36,466 nucleotides of DNA from positions 1 to 36,466 of the forward strand of contig NZ_LGDD01000338.1 of NCBI RefSeq assembly GCF_001279695.1, read 5' to 3'. The position numbers and the translations under genes are program-made. Shown piece after piece: positions 18,681 to 26,870 of this stretch (positions within the stretch are counted from its first letter, which is position 1; the number at the start of each line of letters is the position of its first letter). The stretch comes from Streptomyces sp. WM6378 (GTDB lineage Bacteria; Actinomycetota; Actinomycetes; Streptomycetales; Streptomycetaceae). A model generated the notes under the pieces. It was not told the DNA's origin. It saw nothing but the letters and a program-made list of their open reading frames with translations, and did not search any database.

Positions 18681-18960
18681 GCTCGCACCCGGCCAGGAGG
18701 AGACAGACCTCGAAGCGTGACTCACGTTCGCGAAGGCGCATCTCCGTCGCCTCACCGAGACCAGCTCGCCCCGAAACTCCCCACGCCGCCCAAGCCCAGA
18801 CCCGCCGACCTGGAGCCGTTCCTCCACGGCTGGAGCCCACACGGGCCCCGCTCCTGCTGAGCCGCTTCCTCACCAAGAGGCGGCCGAGACGGGCTTCCCA
18901 CAGGGAGTACCTGACCGCTCGTCACTTGCAAGGACAGTCATCTGACACCCCATCAAAAAG

Positions 18961-19008
18961 AGCGTCAGATAGCGTCAAGACACCTCGGAGAGCGTCATTT
19001 CAGCGTCA
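18961..19008. repeat. Four phased AGCGTCA direct repeats
   Basis: Copies start at 18961, 18971, 18991 and 19002, spacings of 10, 20 and 11 bases, so all lie on nearly one face of the helix. The second and fourth extend to AGCGTCAAGA. TATAGC follows at 19012-19017. The form resembles operator arrays of SARP/OmpR-type regulators or short iterons. Confidence 0.6.
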
Positions 19009-19055
19009 AGATATAGCCTGTAACGCCCACACCACACACCACTCAAACCCGCAGG

Positions 19056-19133
19056 TCAGGCATCCTTCGGGACCGGCTCCAGGATCGCGACGCACTCCAC
19101 ATGGTGCGTCATCGGGAAGAAATGCAGGGGCAT
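19056..19133 (-). pseudogene. 3' tail of a TrmA/RlmD-like RNA methyltransferase gene
   Basis: The last 25 codons read HFFPMTHHVECVAILEP plus a short tail and stop. FPMTHHVECVA is the conserved C-terminal motif of class I RNA m5U methyltransferases. Upstream sequence on that strand has no relation to the family, so only the gene end is present, presumably cut off by recombination at the island edge. Confidence 0.65.
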
Positions 19134-19314
19134 GGCGGTCAAGAAACCGCAGGTCAAACCGTACTCTGCAACCCGGCCGGTGCGTCCGTGCGTCAAACGA
19201 GCGTCACGGCCCACGCCAATGGGACGAGCCAGGAAGCCGAGGCCGGCGCGGGTACAGCGACGAAAGCTCCCCAACCGTGGTCGTGCCCTCACCCGATCCC
19301 GTTCAATGAGAACC

Positions 19315-20997
19315 ATGAACAACGTGCTGGGGTTCGACGAAGACGAGCTCCGTCGACTGGCGGGATCCCGGTCGTTCGAGCGTGGTCTCGCCTATGTGTC
19401 CTCGGTTTCCGCGATGGAGATCGGCGATTGGTCGATCACCGCAACCGCGGACGGCACCGACGCTTACGAGGTCGAGCTGACGGAACAGGCGGACGGACTA
19501 ACCGGCCGATGCTCTTGCCCTTACGGGCAGGAGGGAAACTTCTGCAAGCACTGCGTGGCGGTGGCACTGGAAGTCCTGCGACAAGCAGAGTCGGTTCCCA
19601 GGCACCGGGCCGCCGCTGCGTCTCGCGGTAGGCAGCTCACCACCTGGCTCGAATCCCGCAGCCGGGACGAACTGCTCTCTCTAGTGAAGGAGCACATCGC
19701 GGACAACCGTGACCTGCGCCACCGACTGGAACTTCGCGCGGCCACTGCGGGAGACGACTCGGGCGCCGTACGCGAGCGCATCCTTGGTCTGCTCGACACC
19801 CGGCCCTTCGCCCGGTACGGCTACGTCGAGTACGCGGATGCCCAAGCCTACGGGCTGCAGGCGGCAGAGGCGGTGTTAGCTCTGCGCACCCTGACGGAGA
19901 CCGGCCGGGCAAAGGAAGCAGTGGAAGTGGCACGGGACGCGATCGAGGCCCTCACCCGAACATACGGAGAGATCGACGACTCGGACGGGGTCATCGGCAA
20001 CGTGGCGACCGAGCTGGCCTCAGTGCACCTGGAAGCCTGCCGGACGGCTCGTCCCGACCCGGTCGGGACCGCCGACTGGCTGGTGGACCATCTCCTCGAC
20101 GACCTGAGCGACGCCACCGACATCCTGCTGCCCGAATACGCGGATGCCCTGGGCGCGGCGGGCCTGGCACGGGCCCATGAAAGGGCCGCTGCGGCCCTGC
20201 GCGACAACCCAAAGGGCTGGGCGGAAAAATACCTTATGGAACAGCTGATGCGCGCCGAAGGAAGTGTGGACGCACTGATCGCGCTCCACGCGGCGGACTT
20301 GGCGCCATCGGGCGCCACGCACCTGCTGATCGCCCAGGATCTGGAGCGGGCCAGCCGCCCGGCCGAGGCCCTGGAGTGGGCGGAACGAGGTCTCCGCGAG
20401 GCCGATCCCGAACACGGCCCCGACAGCCGCCTGCCGGACTTCGTATGCGAGCGCTACACCCGGGCCGGCCGCACCGCCGACGTGGTCCCGATCCGGCGCG
20501 ACGTGCTGCTTCACCATCGCTCCCTGGCGGCATACCAGGGCCTGCGCGCGGCAGCCCGTGCGGTTGGCTGCTGGAACGAGACCGAGCGGACACGGGCGCT
20601 GGAGGTACTCCGCGCGGACGCCCGTCCCCGCAAGAGCCTCGGCCCCACAGGATCGGCCCTGGTCGACGCCTTGCTCGACGACGGCGACCATGATGCGGCC
20701 TGGGAAGCAGCCACGTCGGGCTACGCCGACGGCAGCCAGTGGCTCACCCTCGCCGACCTCACCCGGAACGACCGCCCCGCCGACGCCCTGGCCGTCTACC
20801 TCCGCCTGATCGGCCCGCTCCTCACCCAGACCGGCGACGCCACGTACGAGCACCTGACGGAACTACTCCTCAGCGCCCGCGCCTGCCACCGAGCCCTCGG
20901 CACGGAGGACGCGTTCACGGCTTACATGACCGCCTTGCGCGCCGACCAGAAACGCAAACGAAAGCTGACGACACGGCTAGACCAGCACGGCCTGTAG
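19315..20997 (+). CDS. SWIM zinc-finger domain protein
   Basis: A 560-residue protein. The N-terminal SWIM motif is C66-x-C68-x8-C77-x-H79 (RCSCPYGQEGNFCKHCVAVAL), a zinc-binding element that mediates DNA or protein contacts. The rest is a long helical-repeat (TPR-like) scaffold (AHERAAAALRD, ALEWAERGLREADPEHG, ALAVYLRLIGPLL) with no catalytic motif. I chose the ATG at 19315; ATG 19306 is equally possible, and the open frame back to 19132 is not homologous. It ends convergently with the beta-family gene. Such proteins occur in SWI2/SNF2-linked and defence loci; its role here is unknown. Confidence 0.85.
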   Translation: MNNVLGFDEDELRRLAGSRSFERGLAYVSSVSAMEIGDWSITATADGTDAYEVELTEQADGLTGRCSCPYGQEGNFCKHCVAVALEVLRQAESVPRHRAAAASRGRQLTTWLESRSRDELLSLVKEHIADNRDLRHRLELRAATAGDDSGAVRERILGLLDTRPFARYGYVEYADAQAYGLQAAEAVLALRTLTETGRAKEAVEVARDAIEALTRTYGEIDDSDGVIGNVATELASVHLEACRTARPDPVGTADWLVDHLLDDLSDATDILLPEYADALGAAGLARAHERAAAALRDNPKGWAEKYLMEQLMRAEGSVDALIALHAADLAPSGATHLLIAQDLERASRPAEALEWAERGLREADPEHGPDSRLPDFVCERYTRAGRTADVVPIRRDVLLHHRSLAAYQGLRAAARAVGCWNETERTRALEVLRADARPRKSLGPTGSALVDALLDDGDHDAAWEAATSGYADGSQWLTLADLTRNDRPADALAVYLRLIGPLLTQTGDATYEHLTELLLSARACHRALGTEDAFTAYMTALRADQKRKRKLTTRLDQHGL

Positions 20998-21006
20998 CTC
21001 CCCTGT

Positions 21007-21044
21007 CGCGGGCCGCCTATTCACGCCTCCCGGCCGCGCCCGCG
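21007..21044. terminator. Stem-loop between convergent genes
   Basis: CGCGGGC (21007-21013) pairs with GCCCGCG (21038-21044) ten bases after the SWIM gene stop, and could serve both converging genes. No T-tract. Confidence 0.4.
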
Positions 21045-21106
21045 GGGTGATCCGCAGCGAGTAGCTCCATGACGCCCTCCACGCTGGGAGCAAGTATCCC
21101 TGCAGG

Positions 21107-22147
21107 TCACACGTATCGCACTGCGTAGGTCATGTGCTGCACGTTGCCCACGCACAGCCACGTGCCGAAGTTCCCCGTTCCCCGTGCGCCGAGGCCGAGC
21201 GCGCAGTCACGCAGCCAGGTTTCGCCACTGCTGGCAGTCGGCCCGCGGAAGCCCGGATACGCCAAAAACTCGTGGGCAGTTGCACGGTTGTGTGCGGTCC
21301 GGCCATCACCCGACGCCAGCACCCTCCCGAGAACGAAGGCTTCGTCGAGCGTGTAGCGCAGAAAGCCCCAGGACGGTCCACCCCCTGCCGAGCGAGGGGG
21401 CCGGCTGATGGCGTCGGCGGGCTGTACTCCGTAGTCGCCGTAGCTGAGCAGCTCACGATACGCGCGGCCGCCGGCAGCTATCTCGTGCCACGCGTTCCGA
21501 TCCGTTCGCGGAACTTCACACAATCCGTGCTCCAGCATGTCGGCCGTGACGTTGGGGAAGCCGCCACTGAGCACAGCGGCGGTTCGCCAGGGCGCCAGCG
21601 GGATGAGGGAGTCCAGCGCGCGCAGTGCTTCCTTGCCGGCGTCGGGCCTGTCGGCCCGCACGGCGCCCAGGTCCAGGAGCAGATCCACCCGAACCACCGG
21701 ATCTGCCCGTTCGAGCAGATGGCGTACATCGTCGCTGGTACGGCCGTCCCATTCCCCCGGAACTCGGACGCGTACACCCAGCCCGTCACCGGCCGTCCGG
21801 GCCGTCGCGAGCGCCATGGCCTGCTGTTCCTCGGGCCTTTCAGGCCCGGTCACCGGGCGCAGCAACCCGAACGCGCTCGCTTCCGACATCAGCTCGGCGA
21901 GTACGGGTATTTCCTCCTCACCTGCGAAAGGGGCGTCCAGCCAGGCGGGGCGGTACCTCTGGGCCCTGGACACAGCGGACAGGTCCTGGCGTACCTTCGC
22001 AGCCAGCTCGGTCGGTGAGAGCCCGGGGTGTGGCGGCAGATTCCAGACGGGCGTTAACCCGTTCTGGACGTCCGGCCGGAGCCGAGCATAGGCACTGACC
22101 GCATGCGGCCGGGTCGGCAGAACGGGAACGTACAGCGATCCGGCCAT
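21107..22147 (-). CDS. Beta-family protein (T4 beta-protein-like)
   Basis: A 346-residue soluble protein starting MAGSLYVPVLPTRPHAVSAY with LTPVWNLPP, the pattern of the 'beta family protein' group (related to phage T4 beta protein and sce7725 proteins) common in actinobacterial accessory regions. C-terminal segments include HNRATAHEFL and WLCVGNVQHMTYAVRYV. I chose the ATG at 22147, preceded by AAGGGGG; the longer frame to 22174 lacks support. It is divergent from the first nuclease-helicase gene. Relatives often accompany small partner genes in defence islands; no biochemical role is established. Confidence 0.75.
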   Translation of the reverse strand: MAGSLYVPVLPTRPHAVSAYARLRPDVQNGLTPVWNLPPHPGLSPTELAAKVRQDLSAVSRAQRYRPAWLDAPFAGEEEIPVLAELMSEASAFGLLRPVTGPERPEEQQAMALATARTAGDGLGVRVRVPGEWDGRTSDDVRHLLERADPVVRVDLLLDLGAVRADRPDAGKEALRALDSLIPLAPWRTAAVLSGGFPNVTADMLEHGLCEVPRTDRNAWHEIAAGGRAYRELLSYGDYGVQPADAISRPPRSAGGGPSWGFLRYTLDEAFVLGRVLASGDGRTAHNRATAHEFLAYPGFRGPTASSGETWLRDCALGLGARGTGNFGTWLCVGNVQHMTYAVRYV

Positions 22148-22488
22148 GGCGGTTCCCCCTTCGACGCTTCTCACGCCCTACGCCTCTGTCATCAGGGTGA
22201 GCAGTCATGGCACGCCGGGAAAGAGCGCGGTTTCGGCCATCGGCCAAGCCGCTGGAGAGGCGCCCGATTCTGGTTGCTCGCCCTTCACACAGCGCCATGA
22301 ACAGCACTGCCGTCCCAGGGCTCCCAAGGCCCAGACCTTGATTCCTCGTCCGGCTGCATGATCCACGCACTGCCATAAGATGACGGAGACAATCTCAGCG
22401 GCCCGCCGGGCTTCCGCTCCACCTCCGTGGAACAGAAGGACATGCCCCCACCCGCACGAGTTACTCCGTGCTGCCTGGGGGCGATTTC
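22148..22488. other. Divergent regulatory gap, beta-family gene / nuclease-helicase 1
   Basis: These 341 bases hold no gene. They include the leader of the nuclease-helicase gene, with a TAAGAT -10-like box at 22376-22381, a GCGGCCCG/GGCTTCCG block (about 22399-22416), and the hairpin at 22445-22481. The same order is found before the paralogous gene at 26861. Confidence 0.55.
22445..22481 (+). promoter_or_regulatory. Hairpin occluding the ribosome-binding site (copy 1)
   Basis: CCCCCA (22445-22450) pairs with TGGGGG (22476-22481), the only ribosome-binding-like sequence before the TTG at 22489. Inside, GCACGAGT pairs with ACTC-C-GTGC through one bulge. The structure would hide the site until opened. 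The paralogous gene carries the same hairpin. Confidence 0.55.
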
Positions 22489-24360
22489 TTGCTGTTCCGT
22501 GAATCCGCCGCGTCCTTGGCCAACCGCACTGCCCTTGAGGGACGGCTGGCGGAGCTTCTCAGTGAGAACTTCCTTCACCGGCACGGCTACAAGCCGCACG
22601 CTGCCGAGGTTCATTCCTGGGAGCGGAGCATTCCCGCGCTCACACACGCTCTGGCCGAAGCGGGTCTCGGTGAGGTCGAGATGCTGCTGGAGTACGGGCT
22701 ACCGCTGACGAGCAAGCGCGCGGACGTGGTATTGGCCGGGGTGCATCCGGTTTCCGGCGAGCCGTCGTACGTCGTCGTGGAGCTCAAGCAGTGGACCGAG
22801 GCCCAGCCCGTGGACGATGATCCGCTGCGGTGCAGCGTACCCTCCTACGGCATGCCCGTGCTGAACCCCATCGAGCAGGTACGGGGCTACTGCGACTACC
22901 TGGTTTCGTTCAACGGGGCTCTCGAGCGGAACCCCGAATCCGTCTCCGGAGTGGCGTTCCTGCACAATGCGGTCGAGGTCAGGGTCGCCGGGTTGCGCGA
23001 GGTCGAAGAGGACCACCGCGGCCGCATGTTCACCGCCGATCAACGCGGTGCGTTCCTCGACTACCTGCGCTTGAGGCTGGCTGCGAAACCCGGCGCTGCC
23101 GCGGCCGACGACCTCCTGCAAGCCAGGGTCCGGCCGTCCAGGCAGCTGATGGCCGTGGCTGCGGACGAGGTCCGCGACCGGGAGCAGTTCGTACTGCTCG
23201 ACGAACAGCGGCTCGCCTACGAGACGGTGATGGCGGCCGTCCGCAGAGCGCAACGCGGCAAGCACAAGCAGGTCGTCGTCGTGACCGGCGGGCCCGGATC
23301 CGGCAAGAGCGTGATCGCCCTGTCCTTGCTCGGCGACCTGTACCGGCGCGGTGTGCCTGCTCTCCACGCCACCGGATCGCAGTCGTTCACGAAAACCATG
23401 CGCAAGGTCGCGGGCGCCCGAAAGCCCGAGGTCCAGCGCCTGTTCCGCTACTTCAACAGCTTCATGGAGGCCGAGCCCAACGACATCGAGGTGCTCGTCT
23501 GCGACGAGGCGCACCGGCTCCGCAAGACCTCGGCCAACCGCTACACCAAGGCCTCGCTGCGCTCCGGGCGCCCACAGGTATCGGAGCTGATCGACGCGGC
23601 CCGTGTCCCGGTGTTCCTCCTCGACCAGCACCAAGTGGTGCGTCCCGGCGAGATGGGTACCGTCGAGCAGATCAGGCAGGCCGCGGCCGAGCAGAAGGTG
23701 GACTTCACGCTGGTGGAGCTGGACAGCCAGTTCCGGTGCGGAGGCAGCGACGCCTATCTGCGTTGGGTGACCGGTCTCCTGGGCCTGGAGGGCGAGGGGC
23801 CGATCGAGTGGGAGCCGGATGGCAAGGTACAGCTGCTGACGGTGGACAGCCCGCGGGAGTTGGAGGCCTTCCTGGACGGCAAGCGCGCGCAAGGATACGG
23901 CGGCCGGCTTTCCGCCGGCTACTGCTGGAGGTGGACCACGAAGATCACTCCGGCGATGACGACGCTACCTGCCGATGTGGTCATCGGCGACTGGTCGAAG
24001 CCGTGGAACCTGTACGGGGACCGATCCGTTCTGGGGGCACCGCCGGCTTCGCTCTGGGCCACCGATCCGGCCGGCGTCGGCCAGGTCGGTTGCGTGTACA
24101 CGGCTCAGGGCTTCGAGTACGACTGGTCTGGCGTGATCATGGGCCCGGACCTGGTCTGGCGGACCGACCGGTGGGTGGTCGATCGCGCCGCTTCGAAGGA
24201 CCCCTCCTTCACGAAGGCCACGCCGGACGAGGACGTCGACCGACTCATCCGCAACACCTACAAGGTGCTCCTGACCCGGGGCATGATCGGAACGGTCGTC
24301 TACTCGACGGACCCCGAAACCCGTCAGAAGCTCCGCTCGCTCATCTCCGCGGCACATTGA
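22489..24360 (+). CDS. Nuclease-like / DUF2075 helicase fusion (paralogue 1)
   Basis: A 623-residue protein (630 if the GTG at 22468 is used). TTG 22489 gives MLLFRESA, matching the start of the paralogue at 26861, and lies seven bases after TGGGGG. Numbered from 22468, the N-terminal domain shows a PD-(D/E)XK-type core with D86 in KRADVVLAG and E105-x-K107 in VVVELKQW. The DUF2075 superfamily 1 helicase part has Walker A GGPGSGKS (K280), Walker B CDEAH (D346), the arginine-bearing SQFRCGGSDAYLRWV, AQGFEYDW and VLLTRGMIGTVVYS. Such fusions probably bind and cut or remodel DNA. It is convergent with a homologous gene across a 42-residue membrane peptide gene. Confidence 0.88.
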   Translation: MLFRESAASLANRTALEGRLAELLSENFLHRHGYKPHAAEVHSWERSIPALTHALAEAGLGEVEMLLEYGLPLTSKRADVVLAGVHPVSGEPSYVVVELKQWTEAQPVDDDPLRCSVPSYGMPVLNPIEQVRGYCDYLVSFNGALERNPESVSGVAFLHNAVEVRVAGLREVEEDHRGRMFTADQRGAFLDYLRLRLAAKPGAAAADDLLQARVRPSRQLMAVAADEVRDREQFVLLDEQRLAYETVMAAVRRAQRGKHKQVVVVTGGPGSGKSVIALSLLGDLYRRGVPALHATGSQSFTKTMRKVAGARKPEVQRLFRYFNSFMEAEPNDIEVLVCDEAHRLRKTSANRYTKASLRSGRPQVSELIDAARVPVFLLDQHQVVRPGEMGTVEQIRQAAAEQKVDFTLVELDSQFRCGGSDAYLRWVTGLLGLEGEGPIEWEPDGKVQLLTVDSPRELEAFLDGKRAQGYGGRLSAGYCWRWTTKITPAMTTLPADVVIGDWSKPWNLYGDRSVLGAPPASLWATDPAGVGQVGCVYTAQGFEYDWSGVIMGPDLVWRTDRWVVDRAASKDPSFTKATPDEDVDRLIRNTYKVLLTRGMIGTVVYSTDPETRQKLRSLISAAH

Positions 24361-24464
24361 TCCCGAACGGGTTAGCATCAGTGCGCTGCGCACCTTCCCG
24401 GAGGGTACGAGGCGGTGGTTCGTGCGCTGACCCCAACAGGCGGCGAGTGGCGAATGGTTGTGCC

Positions 24465-24486
24465 CGTCATGTGGCGACACACGACG
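24465..24486. repeat. Near-perfect 22-base dyad upstream of the small membrane gene
   Basis: CGTCATGTG-GCGA-CACACGACG matches in eight of nine arm positions. It lies about 65 bases before the small gene start and could be an operator or leader hairpin. Confidence 0.35.
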
Positions 24487-24550
24487 TGAGCGTGGATACC
24501 CGGTAGGGCGTCCCCCCTTCCATTCCGCATCTCACTGCTCTGGAGTGGCC

Positions 24551-24679
24551 ATGACCTCGGTCGAGTACAAGTCTGCGCGTCGTGAGCGGATCCGCGAGAT
24601 CCTGATCGACATCGCTGCGGGAGTCGTTTCCAACCTTCTGGTGGCGACTCTGGCCGCGATTGCGAGCCTGCTCTTCTGA
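24551..24679 (+). CDS. 42-residue single-pass membrane peptide
   Basis: ATG 24551 is preceded by GGAG at suitable spacing. The product has a charged N-terminal half (YKSARRERIREIL) and a hydrophobic C-terminal half (IDIAAGVVSNLLVATLAAIASLLF, split over about residues 19-42), so it should insert in the membrane with a cytoplasmic positive N-terminus. It is enclosed between two convergent nuclease-helicase genes. The size and shape fit a small membrane effector or toxin, or a membrane tether for a partner. No family recognised. The longer open frame from 24458 is not needed. Confidence 0.6.
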   Translation: MTSVEYKSARRERIREILIDIAAGVVSNLLVATLAAIASLLF

Positions 24680-24691
24680 TGCAGGCGGGTG

Positions 24692-24710
24692 GCGGGCCCG
24701 GCGAGCCCGC
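24692..24710. terminator. Short stem-loop in convergent gap
   Basis: GCGGGC-CCGGCGA-GCCCGC sits between the small membrane gene and the end of the minus-strand nuclease-helicase gene, and could end both transcripts. Confidence 0.4.
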
Positions 24711-24734
24711 TGCCCAGTTCCTCGACGTTCGGTG

Positions 24735-26861
24735 TCAGAACAGCCTCAGATCTGGACCCTTCACTTCACTCGCCTTCCGCTTCCGCTTGCCTCGGTGGCC
24801 CGCTCCTCGGCGCGGCCTCGGAAGATGCGGCTTGCGGGCCTCCGGTGGCAGGTTCGACCAGGTGGGGCGCAAGTCGTGGATCTCGACCTCGCCGACGAGT
24901 TCCTTGAGGTACGCCCGCGTTTCGGCATCGGTGGAGTACAGCACCGTCGCGCGGCTGGCCCTGGTCATGAGCACGTGGTAAGCGTGGCGGATCAGCCGGG
25001 CGAATTCGTCGTCGTCGACACTGCCCGGACGCACCTTGGGGTCGAAGGAGCCGGGTAGGCCCACCCGCTTGACCTTCGAGCCCTCCTCCTTGCGCTCCTT
25101 GCCCCGGCGAAAGACCCACTTGTCCCCACGGCGCACCATGTCCTCGCCCATGATCACTCCACACCAGTCCCACTCGAGACCCTGCGCCGTGTACACGCAG
25201 CCGATCTGTCCGAGGCCGTTCGCATCGACGGACCAGGTCTTCGCCGGTGGCACCTGGCCGTCCTCGCAGTAGCTGTCGCTGTCGGCATTCCACGGTCGGT
25301 GCCAGTCACCGATCCGCACGTCGGGCTCCAGTCTCCGTTCCTTGCCGAGCGGCTTCGTCCAGGGCCAGCAGTAACCCGCGACCATACGTCCGGAGGCGCC
25401 GGCCAGTGCTTCGGTGCGGATGATCCTCTCCAGCTCTTCGGGAGTGTCGGCAACCTCGATGTGCATCAGTCCGTCCGGCCGCCACTGCTCGACGGGCTCG
25501 CCGGAGACGCCGAGCACCGCCCGTACCCAGCGGATGTATTCGTCGCTTCCGCCACACCGGAATTGCTCCCTGAGGTTGCTCGGGACGAGTCGGGCGTCGT
25601 GTCGCCGGGCCGCGTCCTCGATGAGGGCTACGGTGCCGACCTCGTTCGGCCGGACCGACTGCCCCTCGTCCAGGAAGAAGACGGTGAGCCGCGAAGCCGC
25701 CAGGAGCTCGTCGATCTGCGGGCCGGTGCCCCAGTCCTCCGGCTTCCAGAACCGGTTGGTGGACCGGTCGCGAAGACGGTGCGCCTCGTCGCAGATCAAC
25801 ACGTCCAGCGGCGGGTCCGGAGGCGTGACGAAGTTACTGAAGTAGGTGAAGGACTCCCTGAACTCCCGGTCTCCGTAACCGACGTGCTCCTGAAGTGCTC
25901 CGTTGAAGGCTCTGCTGCCGCTCGCGTACTTGACCGTCCGTCCCTGCGCCTCCAGCTCTGCCTTGATCTGGAGGCCGATCGCGCTCTTGCCCGTACCGGC
26001 TCCACCGGTCACCAGGAAGACCACTCGCCGTTCGTCCGGGACGAGGGCGGGACGTTCGGGATCCGGGAGCACCTTGGCCGCGGCCTCCAGGACTTGATCA
26101 GCGACCTCTTTCTGCGTTCCCCGCAGGGTGAATACGGTGTCCTCTCCGCGGGACTCGATCATCGCGTCGAGCAGGGGCGTGTTACGCAGGCCCATCCTCT
26201 GCAACATCGTCTCCGCTTGGGAGACGGCACCGTCTTCCGCGAAGTGGCTGCGGAGGTCGGACAGCAACTGGTCCCGTCGGTCACGCGTGTAAACACGCGC
26301 GTAGGCGCCCATCGGCGCATCCACGTCGATCAGGGGGCGCACCGAATCGTCCGTGGCGTTGTGCAGGTAGGCGAATCCGCCGCACGCGACCTCGAGCTTC
26401 CCGAAGGGGCCGCGTTCGCTCGTGAACGCCCGGTAGTACTCGCGCAATTGGAGGGCTGGGTGTTTCTTCTCGCCCATTCCCGTCACGTGGACCAGCTCCG
26501 CGGTGGCCCTCTCCACCCGGGTCACCATCGACCAGCGCTTCAACTCGACCAACTGCACGGACGGCCCGCTCCGCTCCGGATGCCGGCCCACCAGGACGAC
26601 GTCGATGAGCCGTGGATCACCGGGCCGGTCACTCTCGTCGATCGTCGCGGCGCATTCGACGATCATCTCCACGTTTCCGCGCCCTGCCGCCACGAGGTCG
26701 TTCGCAAGGCTGACCAGACTCTCCGCCCATGCGGACCGTTCCGACAGCGAGGCGTCGGCCCGGAAGTGCCGCCACCGGGCGGCAAGGTGCGGGACCATAC
26801 GGCGTCGGGCGTTCAGCGTCAGTAGATCTTGCGCCGACAATTTCAGCAGGAGCATGGACAC
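24735..26861 (-). CDS. Nuclease-like / DUF2075 helicase fusion (paralogue 2)
   Basis: A 708-residue paralogue of the protein at 22489, with the same domain order. The N-terminal PD-(D/E)XK-type motif has D87 in LIDVVLVG and E106-x-K108 in VQLVELKRW. The helicase has Walker A GGAGTGKS (K292), Walker B CDEAHRLRDRS, REQFRCGGSDEYIRWV, AQGLEWDWCGVIMGED and YHVLMTRASRATVLYS. The GTG at 26861 lies nine bases after TGGGGG; ATG 26855 gives MLLLKLSAQDLL and is the alternative. The C-terminus is longer and basic (KPHLPRPRRGAGHRGKRKRK). It is divergent from pglW. The two paralogues are clearly related but well diverged, which argues against a recent duplication. Confidence 0.88.
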   Translation of the reverse strand: MSMLLLKLSAQDLLTLNARRRMVPHLAARWRHFRADASLSERSAWAESLVSLANDLVAAGRGNVEMIVECAATIDESDRPGDPRLIDVVLVGRHPERSGPSVQLVELKRWSMVTRVERATAELVHVTGMGEKKHPALQLREYYRAFTSERGPFGKLEVACGGFAYLHNATDDSVRPLIDVDAPMGAYARVYTRDRRDQLLSDLRSHFAEDGAVSQAETMLQRMGLRNTPLLDAMIESRGEDTVFTLRGTQKEVADQVLEAAAKVLPDPERPALVPDERRVVFLVTGGAGTGKSAIGLQIKAELEAQGRTVKYASGSRAFNGALQEHVGYGDREFRESFTYFSNFVTPPDPPLDVLICDEAHRLRDRSTNRFWKPEDWGTGPQIDELLAASRLTVFFLDEGQSVRPNEVGTVALIEDAARRHDARLVPSNLREQFRCGGSDEYIRWVRAVLGVSGEPVEQWRPDGLMHIEVADTPEELERIIRTEALAGASGRMVAGYCWPWTKPLGKERRLEPDVRIGDWHRPWNADSDSYCEDGQVPPAKTWSVDANGLGQIGCVYTAQGLEWDWCGVIMGEDMVRRGDKWVFRRGKERKEEGSKVKRVGLPGSFDPKVRPGSVDDDEFARLIRHAYHVLMTRASRATVLYSTDAETRAYLKELVGEVEIHDLRPTWSNLPPEARKPHLPRPRRGAGHRGKRKRKASEVKGPDLRLF

Positions 26862-26870
26862 GAGGTGGTT

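Larger units (their letters stand above)
18435..19055. other. Gene-poor stretch with element remnants
   Basis: Apart from the transposase tail and the AGCGTCA array listed separately, I see no intact gene here. Base composition falls well below the flanks between about 18900 and 19050, which suggests acquired or regulatory DNA. Confidence 0.5.

Noticed and set aside
18961..19008. AGCGTCA repeats as a CRISPR array
   Set aside because: The units are seven bases with 3-13 base gaps; no repeat-spacer pattern and no cas genes.
19132..19314. N-terminal extension of the SWIM protein
   Set aside because: The basic low-complexity extension runs over the RNA methyltransferase remnant and has no homology; starts at 19306/19315 fit the domain better.
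22442..22708. Upstream ATG (MPPPARVT) as the start of the nuclease-helicase genes
   Set aside because: It is out of frame with both helicase genes and the ribosome-binding site would be only one base away. The one base difference is synonymous in this frame, so a leader peptide is not excluded, but it is not the protein start.
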